The notes: generated by a model not told the origin, from the sequence alone. A stretch of DNA of 64,000 nucleotides from UBA1941 sp046329575 (GCA_046329575.1 JAXLUJ010000016.1:1-64000), one strand, 5' to 3'; positions 1 to 8,603 are shown, counted from the first letter of the stretch. A program made the numbers and translations.

Positions 1-2
1 AT

Positions 3-86
3 CGTATTGTGTGGAGCGGCACCAATGATATTTCTGAGCGGGAATATCAGCGTACCGGCGAATCGGAGAAATTTTTTCTTACCTGA
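3..86 (+). CDS. 3' end of an unidentified gene (partial)
   Basis: The third frame is open from the window edge to a TGA at 84-86 and gives a polar, protein-like tail ending in GESEKFFLT. The family cannot be recognised from 27 residues. The gene would converge on the dehydrogenase E1 gene, with repeats between them. Frame 1 is also open to position 90, so the frame choice rests on residue composition only. Confidence 0.35.
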   Translation, partial: RIVWSGTNDISEREYQRTGESEKFFLT

Positions 87-112
87 TTAATAGGGTTTTC
101 GAAAGGTACGGA

Positions 113-246
113 TGGCGTGAAGACTGCAACCGGGCGAGGGTGTTGCCCCGCGGCAGGGACAGGAATGGTGCCGCCTTTGGCGGCAGTGCGAAGTGAAACG
201 TAGCACCGCAGCGATAGCGGAGCCATGGATGGCCCGGTTGCCGCCA
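113..246. repeat. GC-rich dispersed element, family A copy 1
   Basis: This non-coding stretch contains the inner palindrome CCGCCTTTGGCGG and a conserved tract around it. The same element lies in the opposite orientation at about 5206-5320. It fills most of the gap between the partial first gene and the E1 gene. No open frame in it looks like a real protein. Confidence 0.7.
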
Positions 247-256
247 TGGTCAATTA

Positions 257-306
257 AACAATGAACAATGAACAATGAACAATGAACGATGAACGATGAA
301 CGATGA
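257..306. repeat. 7-nt tandem repeat (AATGAAC / GATGAAC)
   Basis: About seven head-to-tail copies of a heptamer that switches from AATGAAC to GATGAAC part-way through. It is the reverse complement of the CATCGTC/CATTGTT array at 26675-26868, so the same word occurs on both strands of the window. Confidence 0.8.
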
Positions 307-352
307 CTGAATGGTTGATCGGCTGCGCACATCATCAAATTTTTAAATCGCT

Positions 353-2350
353 TCAATAGTTCAGCAGTGCGTCCATCTTCATTCCCAGCCGGCTTTTGGC
401 CAGAAAATTATTTTCCAGCGGAATGGCGAAAGGCACCGGTGTATCGAGCGAGGCACAGCGCATTACGGGCGCATCGAGGTGCGTAAAAAGGGTTTCACTG
501 ATCCAGGCGGCGATTTCAGCGCCAATGCCGCCTGTAAGCGTGTCTTCGTGCAACACCAATACTTTGCCGGTTTTTTTCACACTGGCCGCAATGGCTTCTT
601 TATCGAAAGGCAACAAAGTACGCAGATCTACAATGTCGGCATCCACGCCTGTTTTTTCGGCATACTGCAACGCCCAATGCACTCCGGCGCCATAGGTAAT
701 AATGGAAACTTCTTCGCCGGCCTTTACCGTATTGGCTTTCCCAATTTCCAATGTATAATAACCATCGGGCACATGGCCTTCCACACTTCGGTAAAGCGCC
801 TTGTGCTCAAAGAACATCACCGGATTAGGATCGTTGATGCTGGCGCACAGCAATCCTTTGGCATCAGCCGGAAATGCGGGATAAACGATTTTCAAACCGG
901 GTACATGAAAGAACCACGCCTCATTGCTTTGCGAGTGAAACGGCCCTGCGCCCACACCTGCGCCTGTAGGCATGCGCACCACCACATCGGCATTTTGCTT
1001 CCATCGCCAGTAGGATTTGGCGAGGTTGTTCACGATTGGATTGAAGCCGGTGCTAACAAAATCGGCAAACTGCATTTCCACTACCGATTTTACGCCTTTT
1101 ACACTTAAACCTAATGCCGCACTCAACACGCCGCTTTCGCAAATGGGTGTGTTGCGTACGCGTTCCTTTCCAAAGGCGTCTACAAATCCTTCGGTGATCT
1201 TGAACACGCCGCCATACTCGGCTACGTCCTGCCCCATAATCACCAAATCGGGGTGGCGTTGCATACTTTCGCGCAATCCGTCGGAAATGGCATCTACCAG
1301 GCGTTTTGATGATGTAGCGTTGCCGGCCTCAATTAACTCGGGTTCGTAAGGCTGGTAAATATCACGTTCTTCTTTATCGGTATTTGGAGTTACTTCCGCT
1401 TCTTTATCGGCCAGATCAAAAGCCGCGCGCACTTCTTTATCGAATTCTTCGCGCAGCATCATAGGATAATCATTACTAATCACGCCTTGATCAATCAACC
1501 AGTTCTCAAAGTTTGAAACCGGATCTTTCTTTTCCCAAATTTCAAAAAGTTCTTTGGGCACATACTTCACACCACTGGCTTCTTCGTGGCCGCGCATGCG
1601 GAAGGTCATACATTCCAGAATAACCGGAAAAGGTTTTTCGCGCATTTGTTCGGCCAGCATTTTTACGGTGTGGTACACTTCCAGTATGTTGTTGCCATCT
1701 ATGGTCAAACCCTTGATACCATAGCCTTTGGCCCGATCGGCCAATTGCTCGCAACGGAATTGTTCATTCACCGGCGTAGAAAGTCCATAGCCATTGTTTT
1801 CGATCAGTATGATTACCGGAAGATCCCATACTGCTGCAATGTTGCACGCTTCATGGAAGTCGCCTTCGCTGGTGCCGCCATCGCCGGTAAAAGCTACGGT
1901 AATTTTCTTTTCCCTCTTTAGTTTCGAAGCCAGCGCAATACCATCGCCCACACAAAGCTGCGGACCCAAATGCGAGATCATTCCAACAATGTGGTGAGGG
2001 TTGGTTCCAAAGTGAAAACTGCGCTCGCGCCCCTCACTGAAACCGCTTTCTTTTCCCTGAAATTGCGCAAATAACTGGCGCAGGTCGCAGCCGCGGGTGG
2101 TAAACACGCCCAGGTTGCGGTGCAGCGGACAAATATATTCGTCGTTTTGCAAAGCGGCGGTAACGCCTACGGCAATGGCTTCCTGACCAATGCCGCTGAA
2201 CCATTTACTTACGCGGCCCTGACGCAGCAGTTTTAGCATGCGTTCTTCGATTACGCGCGGCTTTACAATAAGTTGATAAAGTTCGATCAGTTCTTCGTTA
2301 GTGAGGTCTTTTCGGTTGAAGACCATAGTGCTTTCAGCTACAGCGCTCAT
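353..2350 (-). CDS. 2-oxoacid dehydrogenase E1, fused alpha and beta subunits
   Basis: This thiamine-diphosphate enzyme should decarboxylate a 2-oxoacid and pass the acyl group to the lipoyl E2 of a dehydrogenase complex. Residues 1 to about 330 are an alpha subunit with the ThDP motif GDGGT at 156-160 and NN at 185-186. From about residue 350 to 665 it is a beta subunit (MGQDVAEYGG near its start). Such single-chain E1 proteins are common in Bacteroidota and usually annotated as branched-chain or general 2-oxoacid E1; the substrate cannot be fixed here. It lies 12 bp downstream of rpiB on the same strand, so co-transcription is likely. No E2 or E3 gene is in the window. Confidence 0.9.
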   Translation of the reverse strand: MSAVAESTMVFNRKDLTNEELIELYQLIVKPRVIEERMLKLLRQGRVSKWFSGIGQEAIAVGVTAALQNDEYICPLHRNLGVFTTRGCDLRQLFAQFQGKESGFSEGRERSFHFGTNPHHIVGMISHLGPQLCVGDGIALASKLKREKKITVAFTGDGGTSEGDFHEACNIAAVWDLPVIILIENNGYGLSTPVNEQFRCEQLADRAKGYGIKGLTIDGNNILEVYHTVKMLAEQMREKPFPVILECMTFRMRGHEEASGVKYVPKELFEIWEKKDPVSNFENWLIDQGVISNDYPMMLREEFDKEVRAAFDLADKEAEVTPNTDKEERDIYQPYEPELIEAGNATSSKRLVDAISDGLRESMQRHPDLVIMGQDVAEYGGVFKITEGFVDAFGKERVRNTPICESGVLSAALGLSVKGVKSVVEMQFADFVSTGFNPIVNNLAKSYWRWKQNADVVVRMPTGAGVGAGPFHSQSNEAWFFHVPGLKIVYPAFPADAKGLLCASINDPNPVMFFEHKALYRSVEGHVPDGYYTLEIGKANTVKAGEEVSIITYGAGVHWALQYAEKTGVDADIVDLRTLLPFDKEAIAASVKKTGKVLVLHEDTLTGGIGAEIAAWISETLFTHLDAPVMRCASLDTPVPFAIPLENNFLAKSRLGMKMDALLNY

Positions 2351-2362
2351 TGGTATCAGTTT

Positions 2363-2791
2363 TTATCTCGGTATTTTGGCTACGCGGCGTTCGTGACGGC
2401 CGCCTTCAAATTCGGTATTCAGAAAGGTATCGGTAAATTCCAATGCCTGTTGTTGTGTAATGAATCGCGATGGGAGGCAAAGGATATTGGCGTCGTTATG
2501 TTTACGAGCCAGTTCGGCCAGTTCGTTTTCCCAGGCAATGGCGGCGCGCACTTTAGGATATTTGTTGGCTACCATGGCTACGCCATTGGCCGAGCCGCAA
2601 ATCAAAATACCAAAATCAGCACGGCCATCATTCACATTTTTCGCCACCGGATGCGCATAGTCGGGGTAATCGCATGAATCTTTGTCGAAACTACCGAGGT
2701 CGGTTACTTCGAAACCCTGTTCCAGCAAAGTGGTTAGCAGCGTGGCTTTGTAATCGTAACCGGCATGGTCGCCGCCCAGTACAATACGCAT
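2363..2791 (-). CDS. rpiB: ribose-5-phosphate isomerase B
   Basis: Interconverts ribose 5-phosphate and ribulose 5-phosphate in the pentose phosphate pathway. The 142-residue length is normal for RpiB. The N-terminal GGDHAG motif (Asp8, His9) and the catalytic loop CGSANGVAM with Cys65 are present. The start ATG gives the conserved MRIVLGGDHAG opening. The upstream side (2795-3110) is a dense repeat tract, so its promoter must lie inside or beside the repeats. Confidence 0.93.
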   Translation of the reverse strand: MRIVLGGDHAGYDYKATLLTTLLEQGFEVTDLGSFDKDSCDYPDYAHPVAKNVNDGRADFGILICGSANGVAMVANKYPKVRAAIAWENELAELARKHNDANILCLPSRFITQQQALEFTDTFLNTEFEGGRHERRVAKIPR

Positions 2792-2830
2792 ATTTCAGAT
2801 TTTGGGCGAAGATAGGAAAGAGTTGCGAGG

Positions 2831-3110
2831 TGTAGTGGGTGTGGTAGGTGTGGTGGGTGTGGTGGGTGTGGTGGGTGTGGTGGGTGTGGTGGGTGTGGTA
2901 GCTCGCGGCTCGTGGCTTTTAGCTTGCGTCTTGAGTCTTGTGTCTTGCGTCTTGTGTCTTGCGTCTGGACGTGTATACGTGTATACGTGTATTCGTATGG
3001 TGGGTGTGGTGGGTATGGTAAGTGTGGTAGCTCGCAGCTCAAAGCTCGTGGCTCGCAGCTCGCAGCTCGTAGCTCGCAGCTCAAAGCTCATGGCTCATAG
3101 CTTCCGCCTC
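2831..3110. repeat. composite block of four short tandem repeats
   Basis: Four words follow each other: nonamer GGGTGTGGT (2831-2900, again 2998-3025), heptamer AGCTCGC (2900-2920 and 3029-3100), heptamer TTGCGTC/TTGTGTC (2925-2970) and octamer ACGTGTAT (2970-2995). The same four words occur together, in the opposite orientation, at 57565-57900. Repeat-derived open frames here (strings of TTPTTPTTP or SSQLTARS) are not genes. Confidence 0.85.
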
Positions 3111-3147
3111 CCCGCTTGCGCCACTTTTCTTATTATTGTAATGCTTT

Positions 3148-3990
3148 ATGAACTGGAACTCGCAGTATATCAAAAGAAAACTCACTGAGGCGGTTGACTG
3201 GGCCGTATTACTGGCTGCGCCACTTTCCGGTTGGTTTCATCCCGACCCGAAAATATTTTTTGAAAGCGCCGCTATAATGTTTTTGATATTGGCGGTGCCA
3301 TTGATGCTCTTCAGTTTTCTGATTTATCGTTTTTCTGAAACTTATGGCGCGCGCATTCAGGGGCAACGGAAGAAAAATCCGGCCCTGATTTCGGAAGCGC
3401 TGGGCTCATTACGGGCCATGTTTATTGTAGCCTGCATGGCTGGTTGGCCGGTAGGATTGTACCGCATGGGTATTCCTACAGGTTTAGTTTGGAGTGTGGA
3501 AGAAATGGGTTTGAGCTGGTGGATGGTGGTACTTGAAATGTGGGCCGGAATTATTCTGGTTGATGCCATGACGTATTGGAAACATCGTTTGTTGCACACG
3601 CGGGCTTTGTTTGCGTTTCACAAACATCATCACACCTACCGCGATCCCACGCCGTTTTCAGGTTTTGCCGTAGGGCCGGTGGAAACGTTACTCACTTTCT
3701 GGCCATTGTTGCTGGTGTGCTTTCCGGTGGCCAAACATTTTGCGCCGCTTTACTTTACAGCCATTGGCGGTTTTGTGTTATTGAACCTGTATTTGCATTG
3801 CGGGGTTACGTTTTCGTTTCTTGAAGTTTGGCTGCAACGCATTGGGCTGAACAGTTCGGGTTGGCACAATGTGCATCACTGTGATGTGAACGCCAACTTT
3901 GGCGAAGTTTCTTACATCTGGGATAAGATTTGCAAAACCAGCCGCGAGGATTTGATACTTAAGAAGGAGAAAAAGGCCCATGCCAACTAA
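3148..3990 (+). CDS. sterol desaturase / fatty acid hydroxylase family protein
   Basis: Membrane di-iron hydroxylase. The 280-residue protein has several hydrophobic segments and the family's histidine boxes: HRLLH at 146-150, HKHHH at 158-162, and WHNVHH at 239-244. Family members hydroxylate or desaturate lipids such as sterols, carotenoids or fatty acids; the substrate is not evident. It stands alone after the repeat block. Its stop codon (3988-3990) directly abuts the left arm of the four-helix-bundle element at 3991. Confidence 0.88.
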   Translation: MNWNSQYIKRKLTEAVDWAVLLAAPLSGWFHPDPKIFFESAAIMFLILAVPLMLFSFLIYRFSETYGARIQGQRKKNPALISEALGSLRAMFIVACMAGWPVGLYRMGIPTGLVWSVEEMGLSWWMVVLEMWAGIILVDAMTYWKHRLLHTRALFAFHKHHHTYRDPTPFSGFAVGPVETLLTFWPLLLVCFPVAKHFAPLYFTAIGGFVLLNLYLHCGVTFSFLEVWLQRIGLNSSGWHNVHHCDVNANFGEVSYIWDKICKTSREDLILKKEKKAHAN

Positions 3991-4463
3991 TTACGAATTA
4001 TCAATTACGAATTACGGCTTTTGAGCGTTACTTGAATTTTCCCAATGATTCTGCACAGTTCTTCAGCATCCTGAATCAGGCTATCTGAGCCTTCTAAATT
4101 TATGTAGTTAGTTGCTTTTAATAAACGTAGCCAATAAAGTGTTTCCCGTGATTCCTTGTAAGCTATTGATATTTTTGACAAAAAATCGGCCTTTGATTGC
4201 CCGCCTACAGCTTCTTCCACATTAGCGCAAATAGAAGTTCCACTGCGAAGCAATTGCTTTGAAATAACAAACTCGGACTTGTGAAGCCTCAGATATTTAT
4301 ACGCTTTTACAATTCTGATTGCAAATGCAAACGACTTGCGCTGCAGGATGTTCTGATCTTTCATAGGGTGTGTTTTGGATCATAAAAAGAGATGATTTAC
4401 TAATCAATTTATCATAAAAGCCAGGCGTTGTTTTTTCCGTAATTCGTAATTGATAAATCGTAA
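3991..4463. mobile_element. IVS-like element: S23-type gene between inverted AATTACG arms
   Basis: A 27-bp arm at 3991-4017 is matched in inverted orientation at 4437-4463 with 26 of 27 positions identical. Between them lies one four-helix-bundle gene whose last codons and stop (CGT AAT TCG TAA) are part of the left arm, so gene and arms form one unit of 473 bp. The arms are built from the AATTACG word that also forms the empty family E hairpins elsewhere in the window. Intervening sequences of bacterial 23S rRNA likewise carry an S23 gene between complementary ends; here the unit is intergenic. No target duplication or transposase was seen. Mobility is inferred. Confidence 0.65.
4005..4364 (-). 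CDS. four helix bundle protein (23S rRNA intervening-sequence type)
   Basis: A 119-residue, all-helical small protein of the S23 / TIGR02436-like family. Typical features are the N-terminal RKSFAFAIRIVKAYKYL stretch, the central RSGTSICANVEEAVGG motif with KADFLSKISIAYKE, and a C-terminal helix. Family members occur inside 23S rRNA intervening sequences and as free genes; their molecular role is unknown. The start ATG at 4364 fits the family. The C-terminal residues RNS and the stop are encoded by the inverted repeat arm. A second member lies at 8778-9140. Confidence 0.88.
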   Translation of the reverse strand: MKDQNILQRKSFAFAIRIVKAYKYLRLHKSEFVISKQLLRSGTSICANVEEAVGGQSKADFLSKISIAYKESRETLYWLRLLKATNYINLEGSDSLIQDAEELCRIIGKIQVTLKSRNS

Positions 4464-4552
4464 TTCAATTCAAGATGTTGCATTTGATCTTAATTAGGAA
4501 TTAATTAATTTTTATTATGAAAGCCGGGCAATGGTTTGACTGAAATTGTGTT

Positions 4553-5143
4553 TCAATTCACCAACTTCATATGCACGGTTGCAATGGCTAAATGAACTTC
4601 CATTTCGGCTATCTTGCCGTTCAGAAAGTGAAACACGGTGCGGCTGCCATCCGAAATTTTCATTTCTACCGTGCCGTCTTTTCGATAGTCGAGATTTACA
4701 AAATCGCTTTCTGATTCATGAAAAATGCGGGTGCGCATCAACAGCGGTTTAAAGTACATCATCAGAAACGAATAATCAGGCGCTCCCAAAAAACTTTTCT
4801 TGCCTTTATAAGAATCTACGTGCAGCAGTTTGCCGTCGAAAAACATTTTATTCCATTTCGTGATGACACCGCTTTCGATATGCGTGCTGTTCGACGTCCA
4901 TAATTTTCCATTCCTGAAACGAACGTATAAGGTGTTTTCATCTTCGCGTTTCATCCACAAAAAGTTCGTTTTGCCTTTGGCATGCAGCGTGTACAATTCG
5001 GTGCTGTCGTTTTCCACTGTATGCTGCACTTCCATTTTTCCGAATGTAAAACCAAACACGCTAAGGTCATAGACCATCTTCTGTGAAGAAGCGGCCAATG
5101 CCACGCAAAAGGCCAGCGCAGTAAGCATTTGATGTGTTTTCAC
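4553..5143 (-). CDS. secreted protein of unknown function (DUF3108/DUF6134-like)
   Basis: The 196-residue protein starts with a signal-peptide-like segment (MLTALAFCVALAASS) and continues with a beta-rich body: YDLSVFGFTFGKMEV, then LWMKREDENTLYVRF and a KDGTVEMKISDG stretch. The pattern of paired beta strands resembles DUF3108-type periplasmic proteins, but this assignment is tentative. It is monocistronic between the four-helix-bundle element and repeat families A and C. Confidence 0.65.
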   Translation of the reverse strand: MKTHQMLTALAFCVALAASSQKMVYDLSVFGFTFGKMEVQHTVENDSTELYTLHAKGKTNFLWMKREDENTLYVRFRNGKLWTSNSTHIESGVITKWNKMFFDGKLLHVDSYKGKKSFLGAPDYSFLMMYFKPLLMRTRIFHESESDFVNLDYRKDGTVEMKISDGSRTVFHFLNGKIAEMEVHLAIATVHMKLVN

Positions 5144-5205
5144 GATATGCGTTTGAGTTGCTGCTATTTACAATTTGCATTCCGATTTTTGAAATCTATT
5201 TTATG

Positions 5206-5480
5206 GATAATGGCGGCATACGGGCCTTGCATGGCTGCGCTAGCGCTCCGGTGCTTCGTTTCACTACGCACTGCCGCCAAAGGCGGCACCATTCCAGTCC
5301 CTGCCGCACACCCACACTTGCCCGGCGTGCACTAAAGCGCCGAACAGCCTGCCCATGTTGATGCGCTTTGCGGCCGCGATTGCAGTGGAAATCCTTTTTG
5401 CGCGGCATTCCGAACGTTATTAAATGATGTAGCCCTAACCGCGCAAAAAGATTGGAACGGAAAGCGCGATAAGCCGCCCA
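5206..5480. repeat. dispersed elements, family A copy 2 followed by family C copy 1
   Basis: 5206-5320 matches the element at 113-246 in reverse orientation and contains TGCCGCCAAAGGCGGCA. 5371-5480 is a family C copy: GGAAATCCTTTTTGCGCGG on one side and CCGCGCAAAAAGATTGGA on the other, facing each other about 60 bp apart. Similar C copies lie at 38703-38848 and 50788-50902. The tract fills the gap between the DUF gene and the peptidase gene; no credible gene is seen in it. Confidence 0.7.
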
Positions 5481-5499
5481 AAAAAAATCTAAAGAAATT

Positions 5500-6780
5500 T
5501 TAACCCACACTCACTTTATACATCTGCTCCCAATTCAAATAGGTTTGCGCCAGTTGCATCAAGTTTTCAGAAGTAATTTGCTCAATGGTTTGCAGATAAT
5601 GGTTCAGATATTCGGGTTCGCGATGGTATTGCAGCAGGCTTTTTAGTACTTCACTGTATTTCATTGGGCCGTCTATACTTCTCAGGATTTTTCCGGCCAT
5701 GTAATTTTTAACGGTCATCAACTCCTCATCCGGCACTAATTCGGTATGCAGGCGCTTAATTTCTTTTTCAATTTCCTTCATGGTGCTGGCCGCCACTTCC
5801 TTTCCTACTTCTGCCGTAATTTCAAATTGCCCTCCATGCTGGAAAGACGAAAGGGCCGAATAAATTCCGTAGGTATATCCTTTATCTTCGCGGATATTGG
5901 CCATTAGGCGCGAGCTGAAATAGCCGCCAAACAAGGTGTTTAGCACACTGAGGTTATCGTAGTCGTTATGATATTTGTTGATGGTGCGATATCCGATTTG
6001 AATGGCGGTTTGTACCGCGTCTTTTTTTTCGGTGTGTATTATTTTTTCGGTTGCGGGTTGCGGCTCAAAATGAAAATCAGTTTTTGGGGAATGGCCGGTC
6101 CAACCGGTATCGCCAAAAATTTTGTAGAAGTAATCGACTTGTGCCGCATTAAATTTTCCCGAAAGCACTACAAATGCCCGATGAGGCTGGTAGAAATTTT
6201 GGTAGAAGGCTTTCATATCGGCCGTTTGCAAGGCATCAAAATCGGTTTGTTGTGTAATGCGGCCATAGGGATGTTGCGGACCCCAAAGCGCTTGTACAAA
6301 TGCGCGGTTGGCTACAAACTCATTTTTAGCCAGCCGTTGTTGCAGTTTTTGTTTGCGGTTGGCAAGCAGGGTGTCTAACTCGTGTTGGGGGAAGGAAGCC
6401 TGGGTGAACAATTCCATTAGTAGTGGCAGGGCCTGCTCCAGATGTTTGCTGAGCGAATACAATTGAAAATTGCTGTGGGTATAAGAAACGCCTGATTCCA
6501 GATTGCAGCCATAAAATTCAAATTGTTCGGCTATTTGGTTGGCCGTATGTTGCATAGTGCCTTCGCGCAACATGCGTCCGGTAATTTCGGCCAGCAGATT
6601 TTTTTCTTCAAACCATTTCCCTGCCTCAAATGCAAAATCAGCTTTTACCACTTCCTGCTCGCCTGCCTGCAAAAGCACCACGCGCAAGCCATTGTTGAGA
6701 ATAATGGTTTCGGTTTGCGGCAACTGCAGCGAAGGTGGTAAGGATATGGCGGGCGTAATGGAACGATCGATTGGCATCAT
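5500..6780 (-). CDS. M16 family peptidase-like protein, non-catalytic type
   Basis: A 426-residue insulinase/processing-peptidase homologue. It has the fold's typical stretches (LNNGLRVVLLQ near the N-terminus, YFSSRLMANIREDKGYTYG in the second half). The zinc motif HxxEH is missing: the matching position reads AEITGRMLREGT. Such inactive subunits usually pair with a catalytic partner, here most likely the protein from 7362-8603, which has HLFEH. The two genes are on the same strand but separated by a lipoprotein gene with its own terminator. Confidence 0.85.
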   Translation of the reverse strand: MMPIDRSITPAISLPPSLQLPQTETIILNNGLRVVLLQAGEQEVVKADFAFEAGKWFEEKNLLAEITGRMLREGTMQHTANQIAEQFEFYGCNLESGVSYTHSNFQLYSLSKHLEQALPLLMELFTQASFPQHELDTLLANRKQKLQQRLAKNEFVANRAFVQALWGPQHPYGRITQQTDFDALQTADMKAFYQNFYQPHRAFVVLSGKFNAAQVDYFYKIFGDTGWTGHSPKTDFHFEPQPATEKIIHTEKKDAVQTAIQIGYRTINKYHNDYDNLSVLNTLFGGYFSSRLMANIREDKGYTYGIYSALSSFQHGGQFEITAEVGKEVAASTMKEIEKEIKRLHTELVPDEELMTVKNYMAGKILRSIDGPMKYSEVLKSLLQYHREPEYLNHYLQTIEQITSENLMQLAQTYLNWEQMYKVSVG

Positions 6781-6799
6781 ATTGCAATGCTATAAAAAA

Positions 6800-6828
6800 A
6801 ATAAACCGCGGCGCCGCCGCGGTTTATT
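6800..6828 (-). terminator. rho-independent terminator of the 6849-7271 gene
   Basis: A 14-bp perfect inverted repeat (AATAAACCGCGGCG and its complement) is followed on the minus strand by a run of seven to eight T. It lies 20 bp past the lipoprotein stop and 20 bp before the start of the M16-like gene, so the latter probably has its own promoter or depends on read-through. Confidence 0.8.
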
Positions 6829-6848
6829 CTGTTTTTGGTTTGGGAGAT

Positions 6849-7271
6849 TTATTTAGAGGCGGAAAGAACTTCGGACCGCGTGCCGTTGGAGCAGGCGTAT
6901 GGCGAACCTGAAGTACCTGTGGAATTTACGGTATAGAACAATGATATATTGCCACCCGAAACCGTCCCGGTGCCACCTATGGCTTCGTTTCCATCGCAAA
7001 AACGACCGGCAATGCTGATGCTGTTCAACGTAAAAGTAGTTTCGGAATTCATCATCACTTTGGTAAAGGCATATTGCACCGATCCGGCTTCCTGAACCGC
7101 TATAGAAACGGTTTTGTCGTCAACCTTATTTATGGTCAGTTCTACTTTTCCCGAACCACTTCCCGACTCATACTTTCCAACGATTTGTGTGGTGAGGTCG
7201 GTTGCTTTTTTGCAACCTGAAAAAGAAAGCAGCAACACAAAAGCTGCCATGGCGCATACTGTTGTTTTCAT
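6849..7271 (-). CDS. small putative lipoprotein of unknown function
   Basis: 140 residues with a lipoprotein signal peptide and lipobox (LLLSFSGC, Cys20), followed by a short beta-rich domain with paired strands (VELTINKVDDKTVSIAV; TTFTLNSISIAG). The SGCKK start is typical of Bacteroidota surface or periplasmic lipoproteins. It sits between the two M16 genes on the same strand. No family was recognised. Confidence 0.75.
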   Translation of the reverse strand: MKTTVCAMAAFVLLLSFSGCKKATDLTTQIVGKYESGSGSGKVELTINKVDDKTVSIAVQEAGSVQYAFTKVMMNSETTFTLNSISIAGRFCDGNEAIGGTGTVSGGNISLFYTVNSTGTSGSPYACSNGTRSEVLSASK

Positions 7272-7361
7272 TTAGAATTGTTTTTTGCAAAATAGATATT
7301 GTTGGCTAAAATCCAATCACATAAAGGGTTTTGGCGATATGATGAATGGAAAAGGAAGTGG

Positions 7362-8603
7362 TTAAACTTGCTGTTGAGGAAGATAGTGAATGGTAGAACA
7401 ATTTTCTTTTCGAAACAGTGTTGTTGAAACGCGCTGTAAATCGTGAAGTGAAACACCTAAAATCTTTGGCAGTTCTTCGTTTATGGAAGCGGCATTTCCA
7501 AGCATTTCGAAATATGCCAGATTCATAGCTCTGTTCAACACATTGGTTTCGCCAAAAGTGAGATAGGCTTCCATTTTGTTTTTCACTTTTTCCAATTCCT
7601 TTTCCGTTATCGTGCCGCTAAGTGCTTCAGCGCATTGTTGTATGGCGTGATCAGCATCCTGCATACTTATGCCTTCACTTACTTTTCCTTCAATCACGAA
7701 AAGACCGTCGTCAATGGTTTCTGTAAGATAAGCACTGATGGAACTAAACAGCTTTTTTTCTTTTACCAACTGTTGGTATAAGCGCGATGAATCGCCTGTT
7801 GAAAGCAGATCGCGCAACAAATCGCAGGCATAATAATCGGGATGGTTTCTGGCGCACATTTTATAGGCTTTATATAAAGCCGGCACGGGAACGTCGGCCT
7901 TCAATTCCAGAAAGCGTGCTTCTGATTGAGCCGGTTCTTTTGGGTAGTTTCGTTCGAAATTTTCACCGGCCGGAATAGGCCCGAACCATTTTACGGCCAG
8001 CTTTTTTACTTCCTCTAATTGCACCCCGCCGGCCACTACTAATATGGCATTGTTAGGTGCATAATATTTTTTGAAGAACGATTTTACATCAGTCATGGTG
8101 GCTTGTTCCACATGCGACAGGGCACTTCCGATGGTAGGCCAGCGATAGGGATGAACGCGATAAGCCAAAGCGCTCAACTGATGCCACACATCGCCATAAG
8201 GCTGGTTGATGTAATGTTCCTTGAACTCTTCACAAACCACTTTTTTTTGAGTGTCCAAACTTTCCTGATCAAAATCAAGCGACAGCATTCGGTCGCTTTC
8301 CAGCCAGAATGCCGTTTCCAGATTGGTAGCCGGGAGGATGTCGTAATAATTGGTGATGTCGGTACTGGTAAAGGCGTTGTTTTCACCGCCGGCTAATTGC
8401 AGAGGGATGTCGAAATCAGGGATATTCACTGAACCTTCAAACATAAAGTGTTCAAAGAGGTGTGCGAAGCCGGTTTTGGAAGGATCTTCGTCGCGCGAGC
8501 CCACTTTATACAATAGGTTCACAGCCGCGAGGGGCGTGGTAGGATCTTCATGTACCAATACTTTCAGCCCGTTATCGAGAGTAAATGCTTGAAATGCGAT
8601 CAT
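7362..8603 (-). CDS. M16 family zinc metallopeptidase (catalytic subunit)
   Basis: 413 residues from the ATG at 8603, which gives MIAFQAFTLDNGLKVLV, the family's normal start. The zinc site HLFEH (HxxEH) is at residues 48-52, with a downstream acidic region CEEFKEHY. The frame stays open to 8753, but the extra 50 residues are the translated GAGCTGT heptamer array and are not protein. It should form a clam-shell peptidase, probably together with the inactive homologue at 5500-6780. Substrate unknown. Confidence 0.9.
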   Translation of the reverse strand: MIAFQAFTLDNGLKVLVHEDPTTPLAAVNLLYKVGSRDEDPSKTGFAHLFEHFMFEGSVNIPDFDIPLQLAGGENNAFTSTDITNYYDILPATNLETAFWLESDRMLSLDFDQESLDTQKKVVCEEFKEHYINQPYGDVWHQLSALAYRVHPYRWPTIGSALSHVEQATMTDVKSFFKKYYAPNNAILVVAGGVQLEEVKKLAVKWFGPIPAGENFERNYPKEPAQSEARFLELKADVPVPALYKAYKMCARNHPDYYACDLLRDLLSTGDSSRLYQQLVKEKKLFSSISAYLTETIDDGLFVIEGKVSEGISMQDADHAIQQCAEALSGTITEKELEKVKNKMEAYLTFGETNVLNRAMNLAYFEMLGNAASINEELPKILGVSLHDLQRVSTTLFRKENCSTIHYLPQQQV

